Positions 22,477-30,145 of a DNA stretch of 37,599 nucleotides are shown piece after piece. The notes beneath the pieces were generated by a model, which had not been told where the DNA came from, did no database searches, and saw nothing but the letters and a program-made list of their open reading frames with translations. The DNA is from Bdellovibrionales bacterium (lineage in GTDB: Bacteria > Bdellovibrionota > Bdellovibrionia > Bdellovibrionales > UBA1609), in contig JABSOQ010000018.1 of assembly GCA_013216195.1 (NCBI GenBank), positions 1-37,599 of the forward strand. The letters are read 5' to 3'. A program made the translations under genes and the position numbers. The number at the start of each line of letters is the position of its first letter. The stretch's first letter is position 1.

Positions 22477-24321
22477 TCAGCTCTTCTCATGAACTTGGCT
22501 ATCCCACATCGCTTTGTAAACGGCGCCCTTTTGAAGAAGCTCTGTATGATTACCTCTCTCCACTATTTTGCCATCCTCTAGTACAATGATCTCATCAGCA
22601 TCAACAATTGTTGAGAGACGATGCGCGATTGTGAGCGTCGTGTAGTTTTTAGAGATCCCACGAAATGAGGCAAGAATACCCTGCTCAGTATGGGTATCGA
22701 GCGAAGATGTCGCCTCATCGAATAGCAGTATTTGAGGTTTTTTGATCAGGGCTCTCGCGATAGCCACCCTTTGCTTCTCTCCCCCCGATAACTTTAGGCC
22801 TCTCTCACCGACCTGTGTATCATAGCTATCAGGAAGGTTCTGAATAAAACTGTGAACTTGAGCGAGCTTCGCTACCCTTTCGATCTCGTCTTGCGAAGCA
22901 CCAGGAGAGCCATAGCCGATGTTGTAACCGATAGTATCGTTAAACAACACCGTGTCTTGCGGCACCACACCTATCTGTGACCTAAGAGACTTTTGTTTAA
23001 ACTTTCGAATGTCTTCGCCGCCCAATCTTACAGAACCGCTCTGAACATCATAAAAGCGAAAGATCAGTCTAGACAAAGTCGACTTACCTGCACCACTTGG
23101 CCCTACAACGGCAATGTTCTTACCCGCTGGCACACGAAAGCTAACGCCTTTTAAAATCTCACGCTTTTCGTTGTAGCCAAAGTGCACATCTGTGAACTCG
23201 ATATCATAAGAGCCCGAGCCACACTCGGTAGCATCAGGGGCATCCTGAACTGAGGCATTAACTCTTGTAAGCTCAAACATCTTCTCCATATCGACAAGGC
23301 TGTTTTTCACCTCGCGATACACAAAGCCCAAGAAGTTCAAAGGCAAAAAGAGTTGAATCAAATAAGTGTTGACGAGAACAAAGTCACCAACCGTCATCGT
23401 CTCATCGACAACGCCTTGCCCGGCACGAACCATGATCATTGCCAGGCCACCGCAAATGATTGCAGATTGCACCACATTGAGTAGAGAAAGACTCGATTGG
23501 CTTTTAATGGCGGCCCTCTCGTAGCCCGCAAGAGACTCGTCAAAGCGACGGTACTCATGCTCTTCGTTGCCAAAATACTTAACGGTTTCAAAGTTGATAA
23601 GGCTATCTATTGCGCTCGTGTTGGCTTTCGACTCTTTCGCATTCATTTTCTTTCTGAATTTTAGACGCCATTCAGTCAGAATGAGGGTGACGGCTATATA
23701 GCAAACGATGGTGAGAAAAATGATGACCGCATAGAAATAGTCAAAGTTGTAAACCAAGACTGCAGTGACAAGCCCCACCTCCAACAGCGTGGGTATGATA
23801 TTAAAAGTTAGAAACCTAAGAACAAAGCTTATGCCCCTTGTTCCTCTCTCGATAACTCTCGACAAGCCGCCTGTCTGCCGAGAGAGGTGAAAATCAAGAG
23901 ACAGGTTGTGAAGATGCTTGAAGGTCAAAAGACTAATGACTCTCTGGGCATTCTGAATGACTTTTACAAATATAAGATCTCTAAACTCTCCAAATGCTGT
24001 AACGCCTAGCCTCGCAAAGGCGTAAGCGACGATTAGGGCCACCGGCAGAGCGACGGCTCCTTCAGACAGTGTGAAACCATCAATTATGATTTTGAGAAGA
24101 AAAGGCACATAAATATTAACTGCCTTAGCTGCCGCCAAAAACACCATTGCGACAATCAAGCGAACCTTCATTTCAGGCTTATCTTTTGGCCAAAGATAAG
24201 AACCCAACTCGCGTATAGTTCTTTTGTGATTAGATTCTGAGGTGTTGGCCTCTGGGTCGTAACTGGCAGGTCTCATAGGCCCACAACTGTAACACCTCTC
24301 GATGCCAGCTGCAGTGAACAT
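22477..24321 (-). CDS. Atm1-type ABC exporter, fused permease and ATPase
   Basis: The 614-residue protein has a six-helix permease domain (about residues 50-340) and an ATPase domain. The ATPase shows GPSGAGKST (Walker A), [17 protein letters not shown] (signature) and [12 protein letters not shown] (Walker B), with the switch His in [11 protein letters not shown]. The permease sequence [22 protein letters not shown] followed by [18 protein letters not shown] is the Atm1/ABCB7 hallmark. Family members export glutathione-linked sulphur or iron-sulphur precursors, or heavy-metal conjugates. The extra N-terminus holds RCYSCG, possibly metal-binding, or is an artefact if translation begins at the ATG at 24276. 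It leads the operon with START-like, HIT, DJ-1, beta-lactamase and GNAT genes; gene-to-gene gaps are 18, 42, -8, 1 and -1 bases. Confidence 0.92.
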   Translation of the reverse strand: MFTAAGIERCYSCGPMRPASYDPEANTSESNHKRTIRELGSYLWPKDKPEMKVRLIVAMVFLAAAKAVNIYVPFLLKIIIDGFTLSEGAVALPVALIVAYAFARLGVTAFGEFRDLIFVKVIQNAQRVISLLTFKHLHNLSLDFHLSRQTGGLSRVIERGTRGISFVLRFLTFNIIPTLLEVGLVTAVLVYNFDYFYAVIIFLTIVCYIAVTLILTEWRLKFRKKMNAKESKANTSAIDSLINFETVKYFGNEEHEYRRFDESLAGYERAAIKSQSSLSLLNVVQSAIICGGLAMIMVRAGQGVVDETMTVGDFVLVNTYLIQLFLPLNFLGFVYREVKNSLVDMEKMFELTRVNASVQDAPDATECGSGSYDIEFTDVHFGYNEKREILKGVSFRVPAGKNIAVVGPSGAGKSTLSRLIFRFYDVQSGSVRLGGEDIRKFKQKSLRSQIGVVPQDTVLFNDTIGYNIGYGSPGASQDEIERVAKLAQVHSFIQNLPDSYDTQVGERGLKLSGGEKQRVAIARALIKKPQILLFDEATSSLDTHTEQGILASFRGISKNYTTLTIAHRLSTIVDADEIIVLEDGKIVERGNHTELLQKGAVYKAMWDSQVHEKS

Positions 24322-24439
24322 TTAGCCTGTTAACGGCTTTGACGCGGCACTGGCATGAGGGATCTCATGGCCCATTTCCCCATCTCGATCGATTTCGCGT
24401 TTTATGCACCAAAAGCTGAAGAGGAAGACATCTGGCTCC

Positions 24440-24468
24440 TTGATGTCATTGGTCGGGTTCAATATACT
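24440..24468 (+). promoter_or_regulatory. Sigma-70-type promoter of the secreted protein gene
   Basis: TTGATG (24440-24445) and TATACT (24463-24468) are separated by exactly 17 bases. Start of transcription would fall near 24475, followed by AAAGGAG at 24486-24492 and the ATG at 24499. Confidence 0.7.
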
Positions 24469-24498
24469 TAGCCCTCTAAATTTGCAAAGGAGCCTGCG

Positions 24499-24966
24499 AT
24501 GATTTCTAAAATGCTATTTTCAGTTTGTAGCCTTTTGATGCTTTCAAACTCTGTATACGCGGCTTCGATTTCATTTGTCGGACCTTGTGAAGAAGCTCCA
24601 CTGTTTGCAACCGAGATAGCCGTCGAGCGGAAAGCTTCAGTGGGTCAATTGACCATAGAAGTTTTAGACCTAAACGAGATCGATTACATTGGCTCTGAAA
24701 TAGGTATGAATTCAATCTTCAATACTCCAACTGACACCGAAGCCATAGAGATTATTAGCCGCGAGGAGCTGTATGCCTACGGGTGGTGCTACTCAGTCAA
24801 CGGAGCTGAACCTGAGGTCTACCCTAATGAGGTCTTTGTCGAGCCCCAAGGGCAAGAAGAGATCATCTGGTGGTACGGGTATGCTCACTACAAGAAAGGC
24901 AAATGGCTCTCGCAATGCCTTCCTGCGAATAAGCGTAAACCAGATTTTTTATGTGACTCGAATTGA
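24499..24966 (+). CDS. Secreted protein with DUF4430-like domain
   Basis: This 155-residue protein has a signal peptide (MISKMLFSVCSLLMLSNSVYA, likely cleaved after VYA). The mature part ends with the segments YAYGWCYSVNG, PEVYPNEVFVEP and IIWWYGYAHYKKGKW, with the cysteine pair C30/C147-type spacing typical of DUF4430-like secreted domains. The family is widely found in secreted or surface proteins and resembles ubiquitin-fold or transcobalamin-like domains. Function here is unknown. It is driven by a good promoter and followed after 13 bases by the YcaQ-like gene, so the two may share a transcript. Confidence 0.72.
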   Translation: MISKMLFSVCSLLMLSNSVYAASISFVGPCEEAPLFATEIAVERKASVGQLTIEVLDLNEIDYIGSEIGMNSIFNTPTDTEAIEIISREELYAYGWCYSVNGAEPEVYPNEVFVEPQGQEEIIWWYGYAHYKKGKWLSQCLPANKRKPDFLCDSN

Positions 24967-24979
24967 TGTGTAAATCTAT

Positions 24980-26071
24980 ATGACAGAGATCTCCCCAGTA
25001 GAGGCAAAACATCTCATTCTCAACTCTCAGCTACTTGGTGGCGGTAAGCCGTTTTCTCCACTGAAAGTGATTCAGCATTTGGGCTACATTCAGATCGACA
25101 CCATCTCTGTGGTCGAACGGGCTCATCATCATGTGTTATGGAGCAGAAACCCCAGCTACCGCATCGAGAATCTCTCAAAGCTGCTGAAGCAAAGAAAAAT
25201 TTTTGAGTACTGGTCTCATGCGGCTTCTTATTTACCCATTGAGCACTACCGCTATAGCTTGCCTAAAAAGATCGAGTACCGAAACGGCAAATCACACTTT
25301 AGATCGGTCGACAAAAGAACCCGAAGGTATGTGCTCGACAAGGTAACAGCTGAGGGCGCATTAATGAGCAAAGACTTTAAGTCTAATGTGAAAAGCTCAG
25401 GCTGGTATTCTTGGAAGCCAGCCAAGAGGGCATTAGAGCAGCGCTTTATGGAAGGTCGGCTGATGGTCTGCGAGAGACGGGGCTTTCAGAAAGTTTACGA
25501 CCTTGCTGAAAGAGTCGTGCCTGACGAGGTCGAGACTTCTCAACCAAGCCAGCAAGAGCAAGTAGAGCACCTTATTGAAACTCAACTAAAAGCCCTGGGT
25601 CTCGCAAATGCCGGAGAAATTGCCTATTTAAGGAACGGTAAGACAACGAAATTGGTCAAGCAAACCCTAGAGAGTATGGTTGAAGACAAAACAGTCGAAA
25701 GACTTCAAGTCTCGGGCGATGAGTACTTCGCTTTGCCGGGCTTTGAGAAAAAGTTGAAAGCTCCTGATCAGAAGCTGCGCCTCCTCTCCCCATTTGACAA
25801 TTTTATCATTCAAAGAGAGCGGCTACAGAAGTTCTTTGATTTTGACTACAAGATTGAGTGCTATGTGCCCCTTAAGAAAAGACAGTATGGTTACTTCACC
25901 CACCCCTTACTTTTTGGCGATCGCCTGATCGGAAGAGTAGACCTGAAGGCCCACAGAGACCGCAAAGAGCTTGAAGTGATCAACCTATTCAGTGAAAAAT
26001 CACAACTGACAAAGACCGAACAACAAAAGTTTGAATCTGAGCTAAAGAGTTTCGAAGCCTTGCATTGGTAG
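24980..26071 (+). CDS. YcaQ-type DNA glycosylase (winged-helix, HTH_42)
   Basis: This 363-residue protein matches the YcaQ/AlkX family of winged-helix DNA glycosylases that unhook interstrand crosslinks. The catalytic Q-x-D motif is QID at residues 38-40, followed by SVVERAHHHVLWSR. Other family features are FEYWSHAASYLPIEHYRY and LLSPFDNFIIQRERLQKFF, with a C-terminal domain containing KKRQYGYFTHPLLFGDRLIG and RVDLKAHR. In the bacterial YcaQ characterised so far, the enzyme removes crosslinked and alkylated bases. The ATG lacks an obvious ribosome site and the gap from the secreted protein gene is only 13 bases. It is the only complete repair enzyme in this half of the window. Confidence 0.9.
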   Translation: MTEISPVEAKHLILNSQLLGGGKPFSPLKVIQHLGYIQIDTISVVERAHHHVLWSRNPSYRIENLSKLLKQRKIFEYWSHAASYLPIEHYRYSLPKKIEYRNGKSHFRSVDKRTRRYVLDKVTAEGALMSKDFKSNVKSSGWYSWKPAKRALEQRFMEGRLMVCERRGFQKVYDLAERVVPDEVETSQPSQQEQVEHLIETQLKALGLANAGEIAYLRNGKTTKLVKQTLESMVEDKTVERLQVSGDEYFALPGFEKKLKAPDQKLRLLSPFDNFIIQRERLQKFFDFDYKIECYVPLKKRQYGYFTHPLLFGDRLIGRVDLKAHRDRKELEVINLFSEKSQLTKTEQQKFESELKSFEALHW

Positions 26072-26141
26072 CTGAATCCGAGAGGGCTCGCTATTTCGAG
26101 TGCTTTCTCAGCCCAGTCACCCTCGCTCATACTCAAAACAT

Positions 26142-26603
26142 TTAGCTTATTGCGGCGATCATAAACAGTACGGAGGCCACAAAGCTCCCAACAGTGCGCA
26201 CATGGTTCCAGCGAGTCCAAACTTTTAAGTACACTGGCCAGTAGGCCTTAGCCTCTACTGAAGCGTTATCCATTTTGTCGAGCTTCTCGTTCATCGGCAC
26301 ATTGCCAGCGATGGTGACTAAGATCACAGTCACCAGGTAGACGCCCGTCGCCAGATAGCTTAATGCACTCCCCTGGTAAAGCACAGCGGCCACAGAGATC
26401 GGCGCTAAACCTAAGAAGCTCGTTAAGAACACAGAGCGGTAAACGGTCCTGTTCAGCCCCTGCATACTGTCGATCGCACTCACATCGTCAGCCTGGGCAA
26501 AGCCTCTCATCACAAAGTCTGAAAAGCTCAAAAAAACCCCGCCAACTGCGGCGCTAGTAAAGCCTAGCGCCAAATATACAATTTGCATGATTTCGCTATC
26601 CAT
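26142..26603 (-). CDS. DUF1772 membrane protein
   Basis: The ATG at 26603 has AAAGGTGG five bases upstream, giving 153 residues. Four transmembrane segments are visible, starting IVYLALGFTSAAVGGVFLSF, with SVFLTSFLGLAPISVAAVLY, YLATGVYLVTVILVTIAGN and a C-terminal SFVASVLFMIAAIS. The NVPMNEKLDKMD loop and the WTRWNHVRTV segment are the DUF1772 (anthrone-oxygenase-like) signature. Its role is not established. It starts 11 bases after the NAD(P)-binding gene's stop, so the two are co-transcribed. Confidence 0.85.
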   Translation of the reverse strand: MDSEIMQIVYLALGFTSAAVGGVFLSFSDFVMRGFAQADDVSAIDSMQGLNRTVYRSVFLTSFLGLAPISVAAVLYQGSALSYLATGVYLVTVILVTIAGNVPMNEKLDKMDNASVEAKAYWPVYLKVWTRWNHVRTVGSFVASVLFMIAAIS

Positions 26604-26614
26604 TATGACCACCT

Positions 26615-27286
26615 TTATATGGCCGCTGTAGACAGAGCGATGGTTTTGCCAATGGTGGCCTCATCGTTAATTGCAATGGCTGTGTAGCTTCCGACAAGCT
26701 TTCTTGAAATACCCATTCTTTGAACCTTAGAGGCAAAGTCTGCTACCACCCTACCCTCTTCGAAAGCGTCTTCTTTTAAGTGCACAGGCTGAGTGATCGT
26801 CCAATCAAGACCGCTGGCCCTTACGATCTCATCTTGTTTTTCTGTGTCTACGATCTGAGGCTTTAGCAAAAGGCTAAAGAACAACCCGTCAACAAGACCA
26901 AGCTTATTCTTTGAAGGCCCAGAGCCAAAAGTGGTTTGCACAAGAAGCCGCTTTACACCGAGCTCTTTCATCACTTCAATGACGGCTCTTGTGCCCTCGC
27001 TTCGAATGTTGAGTGGTGTGCTAGCTGGGCCCAGAGTTCTCACTCTTATGGGGTTTTCGCTAATGCCCAAGGTGACGATCACGGCATCTTGGCCTTTGAT
27101 GGCTTCTCTTAGCACTTGTTTGTCGAGTGCTGAGCCATCAATGCTTCGAACATCTTTTCCAAACACCTTAGAGGCACTTCTTGAAACCGCAGTCACTTGA
27201 TGGCCTTGAGTCAAGAGGGCTTCGATTGTTTTTCTTCCAGATCCGCCAGAAGCTCCGATCACTGTGATTTTCTTGTAATTTGTCAT
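26615..27286 (-). CDS. NAD(P)-binding Rossmann-fold protein (NmrA/SDR-like)
   Basis: This 223-residue protein begins KKITVIGASGGSGRKTIEAL, the G-x-x-G-x-x-G nucleotide-binding loop, and continues VTAVSRSASKVFGKD and DAVIVTLGIS. The segment VKELGV-like KELGVKRLLVQTTFGSG and the later DWTITQPVHLKED fit the NAD(P)H-binding, atypical-SDR (NmrA/YtfG-like) family that often lacks the catalytic Tyr-Lys pair; none is evident here. It is transcribed with the DUF1772 gene and divergent from the AraC regulator, which probably controls it. The substrate is unknown. Confidence 0.87.
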   Translation of the reverse strand: MTNYKKITVIGASGGSGRKTIEALLTQGHQVTAVSRSASKVFGKDVRSIDGSALDKQVLREAIKGQDAVIVTLGISENPIRVRTLGPASTPLNIRSEGTRAVIEVMKELGVKRLLVQTTFGSGPSKNKLGLVDGLFFSLLLKPQIVDTEKQDEIVRASGLDWTITQPVHLKEDAFEEGRVVADFASKVQRMGISRKLVGSYTAIAINDEATIGKTIALSTAAI

Positions 27287-27327
27287 TTCGCATCTCCTTT
27301 GTTGTCTCTTACTTTACGGCGACACGG

Positions 27328-27375
27328 CCGGACGTTTAATGCCTACAAAGCTTACTTTTATGCGTTTTTGTCCGG
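27328..27375. promoter_or_regulatory. Inverted half-sites upstream of AraC gene
   Basis: CCGGAC at 27328-27333 and its reverse complement GTCCGG at 27370-27375 lie 36 bases apart in the 109-base gap between the divergent NAD(P)-binding and AraC genes. A TAAAAT element follows at 27383. The spacing fits two half-sites on one DNA face, but only six bases match, so confidence is low. Confidence 0.3.
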
Positions 27376-27395
27376 AATATGCTAAAATTAGGGCT

Positions 27396-28328
27396 ATGAG
27401 TGATATCCGCAACCCTTTTGAGGGCGTCGAAGTCGATAGAGTGTTCTTGAGCCGGGCTGAACTAAAGGCCCCCTGGGGTATCAATATGCCCGAGATGCCT
27501 AATATGCTTTTGTTTCATTTGGTTTTAGAGGGCGAAGCCTGGGTGCAGTTTCCAAAACAAAAAAAAGCGCACAAGATTGAACAGGGGCAGTTGTCGTTGA
27601 TCCCTAACGGGCGTGATCATTACTTCTTTGATGGCCAATGCAAAACCATGACGCCCTTGTTTGATATCGACCGAGATGAGATCACCAGCCACTATGAGAT
27701 CATAAAACATGGTGGCAAGGGGCAGGGCTCACTCACATTGTGTGGTGCCGTAAGGCTCAACCACCCTCTCTCGCAGTTACTACTTAAGGGCTTACCCAGC
27801 ATTGTGGTCGTTAAAGAATGGGAGGCGGCCGAGAAAACCTGGGCTGAGAACACTTTTGAGTTCTTGTTTATTGAGGCAAAAAAACAAGCCTTCGCAAGCC
27901 AAGAGATTATCATGCACCTAAGTGAGGTTCTTGTGTTTCAAGCCATTCGCAATTGGTTTAGCCAGAACGAAGACAAAAAAACCCTTATGAAAGCCCTATC
28001 AGATGAGAGAATGACCCGAGTGATCAATGAGGTTCAAAAACACCCTTCAAAAAAATGGACCACAAAAGAGATGGCAAACACTGCTGGGATGTCACGCTCG
28101 GCATTCACCGAGAGGTTCACAAAGTTGTTTAAAAAAAAACCAAGTGATTTTGTAAGAGGCGTAAAGCTCGACTTAGCCGAAAAGCTCTTTCGCCTTGAGA
28201 ACTTGTCAATAGGCGAAGTCTCAGACCGCCTCGGCTATGAAAGCGAAGCCGCATTCGCCAGAGCTTATAAGAGAGTAAAGGGGATTAGCCCCGGAAAGGT
28301 CAAGGGGAAGGTCAACCAAGTGATCTAG
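27396..28328 (+). CDS. AraC-family regulator with cupin sensor domain
   Basis: About 310 residues from the ATG at 27396; an upstream in-frame ATG near 27339 is also possible but reaches into the half-site region. The N-terminal half resembles the cupin (Cupin_6) sensor domain of AraC activators, with VLEGEAWVQFP and GQLSLIPNGRDHYF. The C-terminal half has the two helix-turn-helix motifs: KEMANTAGMSRSAFTERFTK, then LSIGEVSDRLGYESEAAFAR and AYKRVKGISPGK. It probably controls the divergent NAD(P)-binding/DUF1772 operon. Its stop codon is immediately next to the 3' end of tmRNA on the other strand. Confidence 0.9.
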   Translation: MSDIRNPFEGVEVDRVFLSRAELKAPWGINMPEMPNMLLFHLVLEGEAWVQFPKQKKAHKIEQGQLSLIPNGRDHYFFDGQCKTMTPLFDIDRDEITSHYEIIKHGGKGQGSLTLCGAVRLNHPLSQLLLKGLPSIVVVKEWEAAEKTWAENTFEFLFIEAKKQAFASQEIIMHLSEVLVFQAIRNWFSQNEDKKTLMKALSDERMTRVINEVQKHPSKKWTTKEMANTAGMSRSAFTERFTKLFKKKPSDFVRGVKLDLAEKLFRLENLSIGEVSDRLGYESEAAFARAYKRVKGISPGKVKGKVNQVI

Positions 28329-28689
28329 TGGTGGAGGCGGCGGGAATTGAACCCGCGTCCGTAAGTGATTCACATATAGGCGCTACATGCTTAGTCTATG
28401 TCTTAAGGTGACCAAAAGACTTCCACAGACAAAATTCTTATGGCCCCCGCTGCAAAAAGTTTAAACGTTAACGTCTGAAGCGATCCCGTTAACATCGAGG
28501 TTTCTAAAGTGACGCGTTCCCAGAGGCGAAACCAACCTCAGGTTCAGCGGCTCTATATCTGCGGATTAGGCAGCTAGAGCTGGTTCGTAACTGTTGCCAA
28601 TTACAAGATTGCCCGTTTTTAAAGAGGACCTCGGGCGCCCCTGCATGCTCCTAAAGCTTCACGACCCACGTCGAAGCCATGTCGCCCCC
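28329..28689 (-). ncRNA. ssrA: Transfer-messenger RNA (tmRNA)
   Basis: On the minus strand the 361-base RNA begins GGGGGCGACATGGCTTCGAC and ends with a T-arm-like GGGTTCAATTCCC then CGCCTCCACCA. The 5' GGGGGCG pairs with the 3' CGCCTCC, closing the acceptor stem, and CCA is encoded. The tag frame opens at GGC (28596-28598) and reads GNSYEPALAA before TAA at 28566-28568, ending with the usual ALAA proteolysis signal. A pseudoknot stem (GCCCG with CGGGC) ends 12 bases before the resume codon, as in known tmRNAs. It rescues stalled ribosomes with SmpB, and the tag targets the peptide for proteolysis. Its 3' end directly abuts the AraC stop codon, so any terminator must lie inside that gene; a short GGGG-CTAAT-CCCC hairpin followed by TTTACTC at 28281-28293 (minus strand) is a weak candidate. 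No convincing tmRNA promoter can be assigned in 28690-28776. Confidence 0.97.
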
Positions 28690-28776
28690 AATTGTCAAAG
28701 AACTAAATTGATTACTGGTTAACATATAAGCTGCCCAGATTCACCAAATTGCTGAAAGAAAGCTGCCAAAGCCGTT

Positions 28777-29415
28777 CTAAGCCAATATACCGGCGAGAAA
28801 CTTCTCTGACATGCCTGCTTTTAGCTGCTGAACATCGCCACCTGTTTGCTCTAAAACAAATCCGATGCGGCCTTCAATAATCAAAGAAGACAAGCCGTGT
28901 ACGTGTGCCCAAATCAGCATTGATTGCTCAATCGGGTCTTGGTTCTTAAAAAAACCAATGTCTTGCATCTCTTCTACCATTGAGGTCAGCTGCTGGAAGC
29001 TCTGCATCGAGTTCTGCTTCAGGCTCGGGTACAAATCATGATCTGGTATCGCATCGGTGAACATCAAGCGGTAGTGGTCTGGGTTGTTAACAGCAAAATT
29101 CAGGTAAGCTTCACCCATGGCATGAAACTTCTCGTGCGGCCCTTTATCTTTGCTGATCTCTTTCGATTCTGCGAGAGCTTCAGTGAAAATCACAAAACCT
29201 TGCTCAGCAATGGCAGCCAACAAGACCTCTTTGGTCTCAAAATGCTTATAAGGAGCCCCCGGGCTCACCTTCAATGCCCTGGCCAATTCTCTAAAAGAGA
29301 AGTCAGACCGGCCCTTTGCCAAGAACTCAAGGCCCGTTCTGATACAGGCATCAGCGAGATTGCCATGATGGTAACTATCTGATTTTTTTGCATTTTTCTT
29401 ACTAACTCTCGTCAT
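28777..29415 (-). CDS. TetR-family regulator of the efflux operon
   Basis: The 212-residue protein has an N-terminal TetR helix-turn-helix reading YHHGNLADACIRTGLEFL, FSFRELARALKVSPGAPYKH and FETKEVLLAAIAEQGF. The C-terminal part fits the TetR_C WHG-type ligand-binding domain with MGEAYLNFAVNNPDHYRLMF. AAGGA lies just upstream of the ATG. It is divergent from the efflux operon across 121 bases that contain three tandem palindromes, so it is almost certainly its repressor and its own. The ligand is probably one of the exported compounds but cannot be predicted. The 87 bases between this gene and tmRNA contain no gene. Confidence 0.92.
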   Translation of the reverse strand: MTRVSKKNAKKSDSYHHGNLADACIRTGLEFLAKGRSDFSFRELARALKVSPGAPYKHFETKEVLLAAIAEQGFVIFTEALAESKEISKDKGPHEKFHAMGEAYLNFAVNNPDHYRLMFTDAIPDHDLYPSLKQNSMQSFQQLTSMVEEMQDIGFFKNQDPIEQSMLIWAHVHGLSSLIIEGRIGFVLEQTGGDVQQLKAGMSEKFLAGILA

Positions 29416-29448
29416 GGTGTCCTTAGTTGTAGCACAGTTTCAGCAAAA

Positions 29449-29508
29449 GTAAACAATGTTCATTTTAAAGTAGACAGCGTTTACATTAAAAGTATACACT
29501 GTTTACAT
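29449..29508. promoter_or_regulatory. Three tandem TetR operators
   Basis: Three related palindromes lie at 29449, 29470 and 29492: GTAAACAATGTTCAT, GTAGACAGCGTTTACAT and GTATACACTGTTTACAT. The consensus GTAnACA-N-TGTTTAC has arms matching at 5-6 of 7 positions. Spacing is 21 and 22 bases, two helical turns, so three dimers could bind one DNA face side by side. Confidence 0.75.
29471..29498 (+). promoter_or_regulatory. Promoter of the efflux operon
   Basis: TAGACA (29471-29476) and TATACA (29493-29498) are 16 bases apart. Operators 2 and 3 overlap the -35 and -10 elements exactly, so TetR binding would block RNA polymerase. The message then carries AAAAGGATG just before the ATG at 29537. Confidence 0.55.
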
Positions 29509-29536
29509 TAAACCTCGAACCGAAAAAGGATGCGAA

Positions 29537-30145
29537 ATGAGGCAAATTCAAGAACATCTGATCATAGCCAGCGTAGCGCTAGGGCTATTGGTAGCAACCC
29601 AACAAGCTCTATCTATAGATAAAGCAACAGTGACCACAGAGCCCGCAACCGAGATCACCCTATCTGGCCCGATGACATTCTCGGCAAAAGTGCGCTCACT
29701 TGGTGGTGGGTGGTACCGAGCCGACCTTGAATTGCCAAAGTTCTTTGAGAACTCGGTACAAAACGGCCAAAAGGTAACACTTCGGCTGCCTTTCACTCAA
29801 AACCGCTCACTCGTATCGGCTTTAAAGACAGATAAAAGTCGCCAGCCTTATCTTAAGTTTCAGTTTCCGCACTCTGCCCTCGACGGCATGAGCCTCAAGG
29901 CCGACCTCATCATCTCGGCTACTAAGCTCTATAGCATTCCACTGAGTTCGGTTTTCTCACCAACAGAAGATCAGCAGTGGGTGTTTGTAGTTGAAGACCA
30001 AAAAGCCAAAAAGGTGAAAGTGCAGCCCTACAAGGTCAAAGAAGGTGCTGTTCTCGTTTTCGCATCACTAAACAAAGACTCTCTTATTATATCGTCGCGT
30101 CTGAATGAGATTTATGAAACCCAAGCTGTTGAGGTGAGAAAATAA
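29537..30145 (+). CDS. Short periplasmic adaptor (membrane-fusion protein) without hairpin
   Basis: The 202-residue protein has an N-terminal signal or anchor (HLIIASVALGLLVATQQA) and a body that matches only the beta-barrel and membrane-proximal domains of RND adaptors. The barrel-like part includes GWYRADLELPKFF and VQNGQKVTLRLPF. The membrane-proximal part has TKLYSIPLSSVFSPTEDQQW, VFVVEDQKAKKVKVQPYKV and then a strand EGAVLVFASL. Typical adaptors are 350-400 residues and include a lipoyl domain and a long coiled-coil hairpin that reaches TolC; no coiled coil or lipoyl motif is visible here. It precedes the RND-TolC fusion gene with a TAATG overlap, so the two are translationally coupled. 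It would link the pump to its fused outer-membrane part. Confidence 0.75.
   Translation: MRQIQEHLIIASVALGLLVATQQALSIDKATVTTEPATEITLSGPMTFSAKVRSLGGGWYRADLELPKFFENSVQNGQKVTLRLPFTQNRSLVSALKTDKSRQPYLKFQFPHSALDGMSLKADLIISATKLYSIPLSSVFSPTEDQQWVFVVEDQKAKKVKVQPYKVKEGAVLVFASLNKDSLIISSRLNEIYETQAVEVRK

Noticed and set aside
28329-28400. A tRNA gene at the 3' end of the RNA region
   Set aside because: The T-arm and CCA belong to tmRNA; the tag frame and 5' end at 28689 complete it.
28300-28700. tmRNA 3' end as the integration site of a mobile element
   Set aside because: No integrase, no duplicated 3' end and no composition change were seen in the window.
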